Assembly (NCBI GenBank): GCA_030019445.1
Contig: JASEEU010000009.1
Location: forward strand, 1-64,000
Length of the DNA stretch: 64,000 nt
Direction: 5' to 3'
Source: Anaerosomatales bacterium
Lineage (GTDB): Bacteria; Actinomycetota; Coriobacteriia; Anaerosomatales; Anaerosomataceae
Below are positions 10,221-18,333 of the stretch, in pieces. Numbering within the stretch: the stretch's first letter is position 1; each line of letters begins with the position of its first letter. The notes beneath the pieces are model-generated. The model saw only the letters and a list, made by a program, of their open reading frames with translations. It had not been told where the DNA came from and ran no database searches. The translations under genes and the position numbers were made by a program.

Positions 10221-11735
10221 ATGAGGAGGAAGCGCGTGTACAAAGGCAGGATCGTGGCCGGCATCGTGATCGTCCTGGCGCTCGGCGGAGCCGTCGCGGC
10301 GTTCGCGCTCAACCAGACAAGCGGGATCGAGGTGCGTGCCGAGAAGGCCGAGCGCGATTCGCTCGTGGTCTCGGTGAGCGCATCGGGAGTCGTCGAGCGT
10401 GACGATCGCGCGGACGTCTACCCGCCTTCCGCGGGCGCGCTCGCGAGCGTCAACGTCACCGACGGCCAGGAGGTCGCGGCCGGAGACGTGCTGGCGGTGA
10501 TGGACACCGAGCCGCTCGAGCTGGCGGTCGCCCAGGCCGAGGCGGCCTACCGGGCCGCGCTCGCGCAGTCCGCCGCCATCGCACAGGCCACACCGTCAGC
10601 CGCCGACAAGCGCGCCGCGGACGCCGCGGTGAACGCCGCATACGCAGCGTACGAAGCGGCCGCCGCGCAGTACGACGCCGCGAAGTCGGCGGTGCCGAGC
10701 TCCGCGGCGATCGAGGCGGCCGAGCAGCAGGTCGCAGACGCGAAGGCGCTCTACGACCAGGCCGAGCAGGCCTACTCGGACTTCGCGGCCGCCAACCCCG
10801 CGCCGCGCGACGCCGCCAGCGAGGCCGCGCTTGCGGCGCTCGGCCTGCTGCGCGACCAGGCGTACGCCAATTACCTCTCCGCACAGGCGCAGCTGACCCA
10901 GCTGCAGGCCGCCGCAGACAACACGGCCGCCGTCGCCGCCGCGCAGGCCGCCAAGGACCAGGCCTGGGCGGGCTACCTCGCCGCCGTCGCCCAGCAGGCC
11001 GGACTCGCGCGCGCATCGGACACGGGTGCCGCGCAGGGCTCGGCTTCGGCGGCGGTAGCCTCGGCAGAACGCGCGCTCGCCTTCGCGCAGGAAAACCTCG
11101 AGGCCGCGGAGCTGCGCGCCCCCATCGACGGCGTCGTGCTCTTCAACGACGCGTCATCGGCGGGACTCGGCACCTCGGCGCTCGGCGGCCTGGCGAGCAC
11201 AGGGGGCATCGCCGAGGGTTCCTCGGTGAGCCCCGCCGCGGCGCCGTTCACGGTCGTCGCCTTCGACGAGCTGGTCTTCACCGCGCAGGTCGACGAGGCC
11301 GACATCGCGCGCCTGGAGCCGGGAATGCGCGCGGTCGTCGTGCTTGATGCGCTCTCCGGGACCGAGTTCGAGACGACGGTCGAGAGCATCGGCAAGGCGT
11401 CGGTTGTGACGCCCACCGGCAGCACCGCCTATCCGGTGACGATGCGGCTCGCCAACCCCGATGGCGCGGTCCTTCTCGGCATGAACGGCTCGGTCGAGAT
11501 CGAGATCGAGTCCATCGGCGATGCCGTGACCGTACCGATCGAGGCCGTGCTCGAGGACGGCGGCGAGAGCTACGTCTACCGTATCGAGGACGGGCGTGCC
11601 CGGCGTGTCGACATCACGACCGGACGACTCACCGATACGCGTGCCGAGGTGCTGTCCGGACTTGAGGACGGCGATGACGTCGCGGTGACGGCGCTCACCG
11701 ACCTGACCGACGGTGCTCGCGTGAAGGTCCAGTGA
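10221..11735 (+). CDS. Periplasmic-adaptor-like (MacA/HlyD family) efflux protein
   Basis: This 504-residue membrane-fusion-type protein has an N-terminal membrane anchor at about residues 10-32. A biotinyl-lipoyl-like half follows at about 60-95 (ASVNVTDGQEVAAGDVLAVMD). A very long Ala-rich coiled-coil hairpin spans about 100-290, then the second lipoyl half (AELRAPIDGVVLFND), and a beta-barrel and membrane-proximal domain at about 340-504. In monoderms such adaptors work with MacB-type ABC exporters, and the next two genes encode that partner. The coiled coil is longer and more Ala rich than usual. Substrate unknown. Confidence 0.9.
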   Translation: MRRKRVYKGRIVAGIVIVLALGGAVAAFALNQTSGIEVRAEKAERDSLVVSVSASGVVERDDRADVYPPSAGALASVNVTDGQEVAAGDVLAVMDTEPLELAVAQAEAAYRAALAQSAAIAQATPSAADKRAADAAVNAAYAAYEAAAAQYDAAKSAVPSSAAIEAAEQQVADAKALYDQAEQAYSDFAAANPAPRDAASEAALAALGLLRDQAYANYLSAQAQLTQLQAAADNTAAVAAAQAAKDQAWAGYLAAVAQQAGLARASDTGAAQGSASAAVASAERALAFAQENLEAAELRAPIDGVVLFNDASSAGLGTSALGGLASTGGIAEGSSVSPAAAPFTVVAFDELVFTAQVDEADIARLEPGMRAVVVLDALSGTEFETTVESIGKASVVTPTGSTAYPVTMRLANPDGAVLLGMNGSVEIEIESIGDAVTVPIEAVLEDGGESYVYRIEDGRARRVDITTGRLTDTRAEVLSGLEDGDDVAVTALTDLTDGARVKVQ

Positions 11736-11742
11736 CCAGGAC

Positions 11743-12507
11743 GTGAGCGAGCCCGCCTCCACACGCGTGGCCGTCCTCGAGACGCGTGACGTCACCAAGC
11801 GCTACCGGCTCGAGGGCGTGGAGGTCAACGCCCTGCGGGGCGTCAGCATCGCGATCAACAAGGGCGAGATGGTCTCCATCATGGGGCCGTCGGGATCGGG
11901 CAAGTCCACGCTCATGCACATCGTGGGGCTGCTCGACCGGCCGACCGAGGGCCAGGTCATCCTCGACGGCCAGGATGTGAGCACGCTGTCGCCCAACGAG
12001 CTCGCCATCCTGCGCAACCGGCACATCGGATTCGTCTTCCAGGCGTTCAACCTGCTGCCGCGGACCTCGGCGCAGGCCAACGTCGAGCTCCCGCTCGTCT
12101 ACGGAGGGGCGTCGGCAAGCGAGCGCTCTCGCCGGGCCGTCAACGCCCTTGAGCGCGTCGGTCTCGGCAATCGGCTCACGCACACGAGCAGCCAGCTCTC
12201 GGGCGGACAGCAGCAACGCGTCGCGATCGCGCGGGCGCTCGTCAACGACCCGAGCATCGTGCTGGCCGATGAGCCCACAGGCAACCTGGACTCGCGGTCG
12301 GGCATCGAGGTCATGAGCATCCTGCAGGACCTGAACGCCCAGGGCATCACCGTCGTGCTCGTGACGCACGACGCGCGCATCGCGCGCCACGCGCAGCGCG
12401 TCATCCACGTGCTCGACGGGCGCGTGCAGTCCACCGAGATCGTGTCCGAGCGCGTGAACGCCGCCGAGGAGTTGCGCGCGCTTCCCGCCGAGGAGGTGGC
12501 GGGGTGA
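11743..12507 (+). CDS. MacB/LolD-type ABC transporter ATPase
   Basis: This 254-residue ATPase has Walker A GPSGSGKST near residue 46, the Q-loop in FVFQAFNLLPRTSA near 95, signature LSGGQQQRVAIARAL near 150, and Walker B IVLADEPTGNLDS near 170. The LDSRSG after Walker B is typical of the MacB/LolD subfamily. The GTG start is 7 nt after the adaptor gene, and the end overlaps the permease start by 4 nt, so the three genes form a coupled operon. Confidence 0.93.
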   Translation: MSEPASTRVAVLETRDVTKRYRLEGVEVNALRGVSIAINKGEMVSIMGPSGSGKSTLMHIVGLLDRPTEGQVILDGQDVSTLSPNELAILRNRHIGFVFQAFNLLPRTSAQANVELPLVYGGASASERSRRAVNALERVGLGNRLTHTSSQLSGGQQQRVAIARALVNDPSIVLADEPTGNLDSRSGIEVMSILQDLNAQGITVVLVTHDARIARHAQRVIHVLDGRVQSTEIVSERVNAAEELRALPAEEVAG

Positions 12508-13697
12508 ACTTCACCGAGAGCGTCCGCATCGCGTTCCGCGCGCTTGCGGCCAACAAGGCCCGCAGCCTGCTTACCATGCTCGGCGTGATCATCGGCGTCG
12601 CCGCGGTCATCCTGCTCGTCGGCATCGGCACGGGCGTGCAGGGCGAGGTGACCGGCGCGGTCGAGGGGCTCGGCTCCAACCTGCTCTTCATAGTGCCGGG
12701 GCAGTTCGAGGGCGGTCCTGGCGGAGACGCCGCCCCGCCGTCACGGCGCTTCACCATCGACGACGCCGACCTCATCGAGCGCCGAGTGGACGGGCTCGAC
12801 GCCGTGGTCCCCATAATCCAGGGCGGCGGCACCATCCGCGCGGGTAACCGCACGATGCGGGTGACGGTGGCGGCGGCCACCGAGGACGGGGAGCAGGTCT
12901 TCTCGGCCACGCTCGCCGGCGGTCGTCACTACCGCCGGAGCGAGGTCCAGGCGGCTTCGCGCGTGGTCGCGCTCGGCTCGTCGGTGACCGAGCGGCTCTT
13001 CCCCAACCGCGACCCGGTGGGCGAAGCGGTGACCATCCAGGGCCAGCGATTCACGGTCGTCGGTCACTACCAGTCTCAGGGCGGCGGCTTCGCCGGCGAC
13101 CAGGATGCGCAGGTGTACATGCCGGTGACGACCGCGCAGCGGCTGTTCGGCGTCGACGACGTCGGCACGATCGTCGTCAAGGTGTCCGAGGCCGAGGACA
13201 TCGAACGCGCGCAAGCCGACATCAAGCGGGTCCTGACGCCGCGCTTCGGCGAGGAGTTCACCGTCTTCTCCCAGGAGCAGACGCTCGGCATCCTCTCCGA
13301 CCTGCTGGGGACGCTCACCTACATGCTCGCGGGGATCGCGGGCATCTCGCTTCTGGTGGGCGGTATCGGGATCATGAACATCATGCTGGTGAGCGTCTCG
13401 GAGCGCACGCGCGAGATCGGCATCCGCAAGGCGGTCGGCGCGCGCACCTACGATATCCTCTCGCAGTTCGTGATCGAGGCGGTCTCTCTGTCCGTCTTCG
13501 GTGGCGTCATCGGCATCGCGCTCGGCTGGGGTGGCGCGAGCGCGCTCTCGGCCACCACGCCGGTGCCGTCCGAAGTCACGCCCTGGGCTGTCGCGATGGC
13601 GTTCTTCTTCGCCTTCGGCGTCGGCGTGTTCTTCGGCGTGTACCCGGCGTACAAAGCGAGCAAGCTCGACCCCATCGAGGCGCTGCGCTACGAGTGA
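12504..13697 (+). CDS. MacB-like ABC transporter permease
   Basis: This 397-residue permease has four membrane helices. One is N-terminal (about residues 20-45, with the KARSLLTMLGVIIGVAAV signature of MacB proteins). A periplasmic MacB-PCD domain spans about 50-270, and three C-terminal helices form the FtsX-like region, including GGIGIMNIMLVSVSERTREIG and the ending KLDPIEALRYE. Translation is coupled to the ATPase through a GTGA overlap. Together with the adaptor it forms a mechanotransmission-type efflux or export pump. Confidence 0.93.
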   Translation: MNFTESVRIAFRALAANKARSLLTMLGVIIGVAAVILLVGIGTGVQGEVTGAVEGLGSNLLFIVPGQFEGGPGGDAAPPSRRFTIDDADLIERRVDGLDAVVPIIQGGGTIRAGNRTMRVTVAAATEDGEQVFSATLAGGRHYRRSEVQAASRVVALGSSVTERLFPNRDPVGEAVTIQGQRFTVVGHYQSQGGGFAGDQDAQVYMPVTTAQRLFGVDDVGTIVVKVSEAEDIERAQADIKRVLTPRFGEEFTVFSQEQTLGILSDLLGTLTYMLAGIAGISLLVGGIGIMNIMLVSVSERTREIGIRKAVGARTYDILSQFVIEAVSLSVFGGVIGIALGWGGASALSATTPVPSEVTPWAVAMAFFFAFGVGVFFGVYPAYKASKLDPIEALRYE

Positions 13698-13713
13698 GCG
13701 CCGAGAACGGACG

Positions 13714-14205
13714 CTACGAGGTGAAGTCGCTCGGGTCTACGTGGTCGAGGAAGTCGCGGAAGCGCTCGACCTCCTCTTCCTCGGAGACGTCCTCGACGAT
13801 GACCGACGCCTCCTCAAGGACATCCTCGGCCACGAACATGGGGCATCCCACACGCACGGCGAGGGCTATCGAGTCCGATGGCCGCGCGTCGATCACAAGC
13901 TCGGCGTCGTCCGAGCGCAGCACCACCGCGGCGTAGAACGTGCCGCCATCCAGGTGCGTGACCTCGATACGCACGACCTCGAGCCCGGCGGCGGCGATGA
14001 CGTTGCCGAGCAGGTCGTGCGTCATCGGACGGGGCATCTCGAATCCCTGCACCGCCAGCAGTATGGCGGTGGCTTCCGGGTGGCCGATCCAGATCGGCAG
14101 CACGCGCCCCGCCAGCGGCGTCTCGTCCTCGAGCGGTTTGAGCAGCACGACCGGCTGCCCCGAAGCGGCGTCGGCGCTCACGCTGGCGATACGGACCTGG
14201 ATCAC
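13714..14205 (-). CDS. Bifunctional nuclease family (DUF151/BFN) protein
   Basis: This 163-residue protein of the BFN/DUF151 family has a core at about residues 10-130, with family features LPIWIGHPEATAI, PRPMTHDLLGNV and DARPSDSIALAVR. Plant BFN1-like homologues have been reported to have nuclease activity, but the bacterial role is unclear. The tail is strongly acidic. I chose GTG at 14205 because GGAGGGAG lies just upstream and the conserved domain begins at once. It converges on the MacB permease with a 16-nt gap. Confidence 0.85.
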   Translation of the reverse strand: MIQVRIASVSADAASGQPVVLLKPLEDETPLAGRVLPIWIGHPEATAILLAVQGFEMPRPMTHDLLGNVIAAAGLEVVRIEVTHLDGGTFYAAVVLRSDDAELVIDARPSDSIALAVRVGCPMFVAEDVLEEASVIVEDVSEEEEVERFRDFLDHVDPSDFTS

Positions 14206-14315
14206 GGCGTCTCCCTCCTCGCGGCGGGTACTACTGTCTGTACCCTTTCCGCTCGCGGCGGGTACTATGCGGGTGAGGGAGTGGAAGTTCCTCCCATCGT
14301 GTGGAAGGGGCGCCG

Positions 14316-14711
14316 ATGACGCGGTTCGAGATCCATACGACGTCGCGCGAAGCGATGGTCGATGTGACCGAGAAGGTCCGCCAGGCACTGCAGGCGAGCG
14401 GTGCGCTCGAGGGGTGGGTCCTCGTGTACTGCCCCCACACGACCGCCGGAGTGACCATCAACGAGAATGCCGATCCCGCGGTTCCCGATGACGTGCTGCG
14501 CGGCCTCGGCGACCTCGTGCCCCGGCACGGTGCGTGGTCGCACGCCGAGGGGAACTCGGACGCCCACATCAAGGCCTCGCTGATCGGCTCGAGCGTGACG
14601 ATCCCGGTGGCAGACGGGGACCTCATGCTCGGCACCTGGCAGGGCGTCTTCCTGTGCGAATTCGACGGCCCGCGCCGCCGATACGTGAGCGTTTCCGTGC
14701 TCCCGGTGTGA
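14316..14711 (+). CDS. YjbQ/UPF0047 family protein
   Basis: This 131-residue protein of the YjbQ family (secondary thiamine-phosphate synthase-like) contains the family boxes CPHTTAGVTINENADP near residue 45, GNSDAHIKASLIGSS near 80, and GTWQGVFLCEFDGPR near 107. Members have shown thiamine phosphate synthase activity when overexpressed, but the physiological role is unsettled. The ATG at 14316 has GGAAGGGG 5 nt upstream. It is divergent from the bifunctional nuclease gene. Confidence 0.9.
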   Translation: MTRFEIHTTSREAMVDVTEKVRQALQASGALEGWVLVYCPHTTAGVTINENADPAVPDDVLRGLGDLVPRHGAWSHAEGNSDAHIKASLIGSSVTIPVADGDLMLGTWQGVFLCEFDGPRRRYVSVSVLPV

Positions 14712-14725
14712 CGTCCGGAGTCCGC

Positions 14726-14755
14726 TTGACGCTTGCCGAGGCCCTGGGCTATGGT
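14726..14755 (+). promoter_or_regulatory. Promoter of tRNA-Ile
   Basis: TTGACG at 14726-14731, an 18-nt spacer and TATGGT at 14750-14755 lie about 18 nt ahead of the tRNA, as expected for a stable-RNA promoter. Confidence 0.6.
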
Positions 14756-14773
14756 ATCCAGGCTGTCCACGCT

Positions 14774-14850
14774 GGGCCCATAGCTCAGTCGGCTAGAGCG
14801 CACGGCTGATAACCGTGAGGTCGGTGGTTCGAATCCACCTGGGCCCACCA
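14774..14850 (+). tRNA. tRNA-Ile (anticodon GAT)
   Basis: The acceptor stem pairs GGGCCCA at 14774-14780 with TGGGCCC at 14840-14846, followed by discriminator A and an encoded CCA. The anticodon loop CTGATAA gives GAT, for isoleucine. The T arm contains GGTTCGAATCC. All arms fold normally. Confidence 0.97.
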
Positions 14851-14862
14851 GCAGACACTGAC

Positions 14863-14887
14863 AAAGCCCCCGGATCCCGGGGGCTTT
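14863..14887 (+). terminator. Rho-independent terminator after tRNA-Ile
   Basis: AAAGCCCCCG at 14863-14872 pairs with CGGGGGCTTT at 14878-14887 over a 5-nt loop, and the stem ends in TTT followed by CTG. Confidence 0.8.
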
Positions 14888-14939
14888 CTGTGTTCGTCGG
14901 AGCCTCCCCGTCGTACACTCGAAGCGAAGGGAGGGACCG

Positions 14940-15188
14940 ATGGAGTGGCTCTATCGATACGGCCCGCCCGGTTCGGCCGTCTATGTCATCCGCGATGGCT
15001 ACGTCTATCCGATCGGCGAGCAACAGCCCGCGTTCAGCGTCAGGGGCGACCATCTCTACTCGGTCATCGACGACCAGGCCGTCTATCACGTGCGCGGCGG
15101 TTTCGTCTATCGCGTGGGCGAGACCACCACGCCCGAGTTCTTCGTGAAGCCCGACGCTCCCGATGCCCCGGATCCAGGCAGGCTGTAG
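14940..15188 (+). CDS. Small repetitive beta-strand-rich protein
   Basis: I do not recognise a family for this 82-residue protein. It has three or four imperfect units of the form xVYxVRxGxVYxVGE (AVYVIRDGYVYPIGE, AVYHVRGGFVYRVGE), alternating in the manner of beta-strands, then a Pro- and Asp-rich tail. There is no signal peptide or membrane helix, so it should be cytoplasmic. A GGGAGG ribosome binding site precedes the ATG, which supports real expression. Confidence 0.65.
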   Translation: MEWLYRYGPPGSAVYVIRDGYVYPIGEQQPAFSVRGDHLYSVIDDQAVYHVRGGFVYRVGETTTPEFFVKPDAPDAPDPGRL

Positions 15189-15236
15189 CGGCGCTCCTGG
15201 TATGCTGCGCGAAGGCGAACGGAAGGAGCCCGACTG

Positions 15237-15650
15237 ATGCCGCCTGTCTATCGACACCCTGATGGCCGAGAGAGCACCGTCGCCTGGTACCTGTGGATCG
15301 TCGTCGGCGTGGCGCTCGCGTTCGTGCTCGAGAACGTCGTGCTGCTCGCGCTCGCGCTGGCCGGCATCATCGCATCGGACGCGTCGGCGGGCGCCGTCAT
15401 CGCGGGTAGCATCGCAGGCGCCCTTGTGACGTTCATCTTCGCGCGCATCGCGCTCAATGCCGCCGAGCGCGTGCACGCCCCCGGCGTCTTCAAGGTGGCG
15501 ATCGTCGCGACGCTCAGCGTCCGGCTCATGTTGGCCCTGGTCGTCGTCGTGAACGGCGGGGCAGCCGGCGGGATCTGGACGACCGGCACGACCGCTGTCG
15601 CGGTGGCGGCAGGGCTCGCCCTGCCGATGATGCGGCGCGAGCAGGGCTAG
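15237..15650 (+). CDS. Small membrane protein, four predicted helices
   Basis: This 137-residue protein has four hydrophobic segments at about residues 18-43, 48-70, 80-100 and 108-128, with short charged loops. No family is recognised. It follows the 82-residue gene after 48 nt on the same strand, with a GGAAGGAG ribosome binding site before the ATG. Confidence 0.7.
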   Translation: MPPVYRHPDGRESTVAWYLWIVVGVALAFVLENVVLLALALAGIIASDASAGAVIAGSIAGALVTFIFARIALNAAERVHAPGVFKVAIVATLSVRLMLALVVVVNGGAAGGIWTTGTTAVAVAAGLALPMMRREQG

Positions 15651-15674
15651 CAGCCGGTCTGTCTGCCGTCCGGG

Positions 15675-16094
15675 CTAGAGCGCCGCCGCCATACCTGCTG
15701 CTGTCCGCGCCCGCCACGCCCGGCCCAACGCCAGCGTCGCGGCCGCCTCGAGCGCGCGCACCCCGACGAGCGGAGCGAGCGCGAGCGGGGAGAGCAACTC
15801 CGAGAGCACGAGGGTCGAAAGGCCGAGGACGGCGGCGAGCACCACGCCGATAACCGCTGCCGCGGACTTCTCGGCCCGCGTCTTCGGTCCGAACAGTGCG
15901 ACGAGCACACCCGCCCATGACACGCCGAGGGCGGTGGGGATGATGTGGTGCCACTCGGTCGTGTAAACACGCGGGGGCTGCGGACCGTATGCCGCGGCAA
16001 GCAGGCCGAGGGCGAAAGCGAGCGCGGCGACCGACCAGATCGCCCAGGCGGCGAGCGCGAGGCGAGCGGCGCGTGACACCGAAGACCCACTCAT
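15675..16094 (-). CDS. Small membrane protein
   Basis: This 139-residue protein has four hydrophobic segments at about residues 10-35, 52-68, 78-105 and 110-130. No family is recognised. It is convergent with the preceding membrane gene and divergent from the PadR operon, sharing the palindrome-rich region at 16106-16159. Confidence 0.6.
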   Translation of the reverse strand: MSGSSVSRAARLALAAWAIWSVAALAFALGLLAAAYGPQPPRVYTTEWHHIIPTALGVSWAGVLVALFGPKTRAEKSAAAVIGVVLAAVLGLSTLVLSELLSPLALAPLVGVRALEAAATLALGRAWRARTAAGMAAAL

Positions 16095-16105
16095 CCGGAC
16101 CCCCC

Positions 16106-16159
16106 AACGGTACCCCGTTGTCGTACCTCGTATTACAAGGTACTATCTATAACACAGTA
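16106..16159. promoter_or_regulatory. Cluster of palindromes in a divergent promoter region
   Basis: Three inverted repeats are crowded into this AT-richer stretch. AACGG-TACC-CCGTT lies at 16106-16119. GTACCT-N9-AGGTAC lies at 16123-16143. TACT and AGTA at 16141-16144 and 16156-16159 flank a TATCTATAAC that resembles a -10. They look like operators for a dimeric regulator. The PadR protein encoded 380 nt downstream is the obvious candidate, but that is inference. Confidence 0.4.
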
Positions 16160-16184
16160 TGGCAACGACGAATCGGGGGGAGAC

Positions 16185-16532
16185 ATGAAGCGTGGGTGGG
16201 GGATCGCCGTGACGCTCGTCGCGGCGACTATCGTCCTGGTAGTGATCGGCACTTCGGTCTCAGGGGGGTTCTTCGGGACGTATGCACAGGTCTTCTGGTG
16301 GGGACACCTGGCGTTCGCACACGACATCGCGGAGCCGGACGCCCCCCTGACCGGGGCGGCGTACGCTGATGTGGAGACGTCGCTCGGACATCCCGACTAC
16401 GAGGCTCCGGGGTTCACCATCGACGGGTTCGTTGAGGCTGCCGTGTGCGTGTGGGACGTCGGTGGCGGCCGAGAGCTGCGCGCGCTCGTCATAGACGACC
16501 GGGTGGTCGCTGCGCGCGAGGGAGTGTGGTAG
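16185..16532 (+). CDS. Hypothetical membrane-anchored protein
   Basis: This 115-residue protein has an N-terminal membrane helix at about residues 5-30 (or an uncleaved signal) and an extracytoplasmic domain of about 80 residues. No family is recognised. The ribosome binding site is GGGGGGAGA just before the ATG. It leads the PadR-HAAS operon, so it may be a target or partner of that regulatory pair. Confidence 0.65.
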   Translation: MKRGWGIAVTLVAATIVLVVIGTSVSGGFFGTYAQVFWWGHLAFAHDIAEPDAPLTGAAYADVETSLGHPDYEAPGFTIDGFVEAAVCVWDVGGGRELRALVIDDRVVAAREGVW

Positions 16533-16537
16533 GGGCT

Positions 16538-16933
16538 GTGAGCCGCGGGAACGATCGTCGGGCGGCGGCCGATAACCTCGGCAGCTGGTCGACGCAGCTC
16601 CGAAAGGGAGTCGTCGAGCTGATGATCCTGCTGCTCGTCCGCCAGCGCGCGCTCTACGGCTACGCCATCGTGAGGGAGCTCAAGCAGCGAGGCAGCCTCG
16701 TCGCGGGAGAGGGGACGGTCTACCCGGTGCTCCGCAGGCTGGAAGCCGACGGGCTCGTCTCAGCCAGCTGGTCGGACGAAGGCCCGCAGGGGGCGCGGAA
16801 GTATTACCGAATAACCCGCGAGGGGGAGTCGTTCCTCAGGCGCGCCTGGGCGGAGTGGACGGCGGTGGCCGAGGCGATGGGCGATCTGCACGCGGAGGCG
16901 ACGACGGATGAAGCCGACGAGGGGGACCGATGA
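16538..16933 (+). CDS. PadR-family transcriptional regulator
   Basis: This 131-residue PadR-type winged-helix regulator has characteristic features: LRKGVVELMILLLVRQRALYG at the start, the recognition region GEGTVYPVLRRLEADGLV, and the wing with QGARKYYRIT. The start is taken as GTG 16538, 2 nt after an AGGGG. It overlaps the HAAS gene by 4 nt (ATGA). PadR regulators are often paired with HAAS-domain membrane proteins and act on membrane-stress or transporter genes. It probably controls its own operon through the palindromes at 16106-16159. Confidence 0.9.
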   Translation: MSRGNDRRAAADNLGSWSTQLRKGVVELMILLLVRQRALYGYAIVRELKQRGSLVAGEGTVYPVLRRLEADGLVSASWSDEGPQGARKYYRITREGESFLRRAWAEWTAVAEAMGDLHAEATTDEADEGDR

Positions 16934-18063
16934 CGGAGGATGAGCACAGCCGGGTGATGTCGTACCTGCGGCGTGTCCGGCGCGGGCTTGTCGGGCTGCC
17001 TCCCGCCGACCGCGATGACATCGTCGAGGAGCTCCGGACGCACCTGTTCGAGGAGATAGGGGAGCAGCGGGATGCCGCCGCCGCGCTCGACGCATTCGGC
17101 GACGCGGCGACGGTCGCGGCTGAGATCGTCGAACGCCGCGTTCGTCCCGACGGAGACGCCGCCGTGCGCGAGGCATCTCCCGCCCGACGGTATGCCGCGT
17201 GGGCGACCGACGTCGTGGTCGGATTCGGGCCGCTCATCCTGGTCCCCACGCTCCTCGGCTCTGTGGGCCCGGCCCTCGGGCAGTTCGGTGATCGCGAGAC
17301 GCTGCCGATCTGGCTGCTGCTGGCTGAGAAGGCTACAACGGCGCTCCAGTGGGGATCGGTCGCGGAATCCGACCTGACGATCCCCGGATGGCAGTGGCTG
17401 ATGCTGGCGGCTCTTGTGGCGTGGGCGGGGAGCTACTGGTTCGTGGCGCGACGAGCCCGCTCGGCCAGCGCGGGCATGTGGATGGCCGGACTGCGGGCGG
17501 TCCGGGTGGACGGCGACCGGCGCGTGATCCGCGAGCGCGACATCGCTGCGGAACCGACGCCCGAGCGCATAGCGGCCCGCAGGTGGTGGATCCTGCTCGG
17601 CGCGATCCCGGCAGGCTGCCTGTGCATCCTGCTGACGCTCTTCTACCTAGGCGCCGTAATCGGCATGTTCACGGACGCGCAGCTTGATCCGACATCGGCA
17701 GTACACGCCGTCCCCTCCCTCCCGGACATCGAGGAGGACGACCGTCGGCTCGCCGTGCTGTTCGACCTGGAGCGTGCTCTCGCTCTCGACGACCACGAGG
17801 CCGCGCGGGATCTCTGCGCGCTGCAGGCTCAGGAGGATCTCGACCGGCTGTTCGCGCGGCGAGCACAGCCCGACTGGGAGCGCCCGGGGGCGCAGAGCAG
17901 ACCGGGTTGGTACGCGCTCGTCGATTCGGCCCAGGTGGACGGGCGCATGCTCTGGCGTGAGACCGAGGTCGTCATCGACAAGCAGGTGAGACAGAACGGG
18001 CACACGTACGAGGAGTCATACCTCATTACCGACATCGTCTTCGGGGAGTTCGAGGCGCCCTGA
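16930..18063 (+). CDS. HAAS-domain membrane signalling protein
   Basis: This 377-residue protein begins with a HAAS-type cytoplasmic helical domain at about residues 5-75, with the hallmark LPPADRDDIVEELRTHLFEEI. A membrane region of about four helices follows, resembling an RDD module (RYAAWATDVVVGFGPLI near 95 and the Arg- and Asp-rich cytoplasmic loop AGLRAVRVDGDRRVI near 190). The last 120 residues are extracytoplasmic. It is coupled to the PadR gene by an ATGA overlap. HAAS proteins are thought to pass envelope signals to PadR-type regulators. Confidence 0.75.
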   Translation: MTEDEHSRVMSYLRRVRRGLVGLPPADRDDIVEELRTHLFEEIGEQRDAAAALDAFGDAATVAAEIVERRVRPDGDAAVREASPARRYAAWATDVVVGFGPLILVPTLLGSVGPALGQFGDRETLPIWLLLAEKATTALQWGSVAESDLTIPGWQWLMLAALVAWAGSYWFVARRARSASAGMWMAGLRAVRVDGDRRVIRERDIAAEPTPERIAARRWWILLGAIPAGCLCILLTLFYLGAVIGMFTDAQLDPTSAVHAVPSLPDIEEDDRRLAVLFDLERALALDDHEAARDLCALQAQEDLDRLFARRAQPDWERPGAQSRPGWYALVDSAQVDGRMLWRETEVVIDKQVRQNGHTYEESYLITDIVFGEFEAP

Positions 18064-18092
18064 ACGGGGGAGAGCGCATACGCACGCTGAGA

Positions 18093-18128
18093 ACATCAGG
18101 CCCGCCGGGAGTCCGGCGGGCCTGATGT
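18093..18128. terminator. Bidirectional terminator between convergent operons
   Basis: A perfect 16-bp stem (ACATCAGGCCCGCCGG with its complement) closes on a GAGT tetraloop. It serves the PadR-HAAS operon from the left and the ABC exporter operon from the right. Confidence 0.85.
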
Positions 18129-18149
18129 GTCGGGCGCGCAGGAACGCGA

Positions 18150-18287
18150 CTATTCTTCCTCCTGCAAGCGCCGCTCGGCTTCCTTCTTGGCCTTCGCGTT
18201 CGCCATGATCTTCCCCCACACCTTGAGCTTCAGGTAGCCGATGACCACGACGCCCACACCGATGAGCACCCACCAGTACCATTCCAT
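18150..18287 (-). CDS. 45-residue single-helix membrane protein, last gene of the ABC exporter operon
   Basis: This small open frame starts MEWYWWVLIGVGVVVIG, giving one membrane helix at about residues 4-20. A basic amphipathic cytoplasmic tail follows and ends in RRLQEEE. AAGGAGG sits 7 nt upstream of the ATG, an excellent ribosome binding site. It lies 46 nt after the second permease and before the shared terminator, so it belongs to the exporter operon. Small single-helix proteins of this kind often bind and stabilise a transporter. That role is inference. Confidence 0.7.
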   Translation of the reverse strand: MEWYWWVLIGVGVVVIGYLKLKVWGKIMANAKAKKEAERRLQEEE

Positions 18288-18333
18288 CGCCGGTCCTCCT
18301 TGACTATCCGTGCCGGGCCGCGGCCACGGCGCC

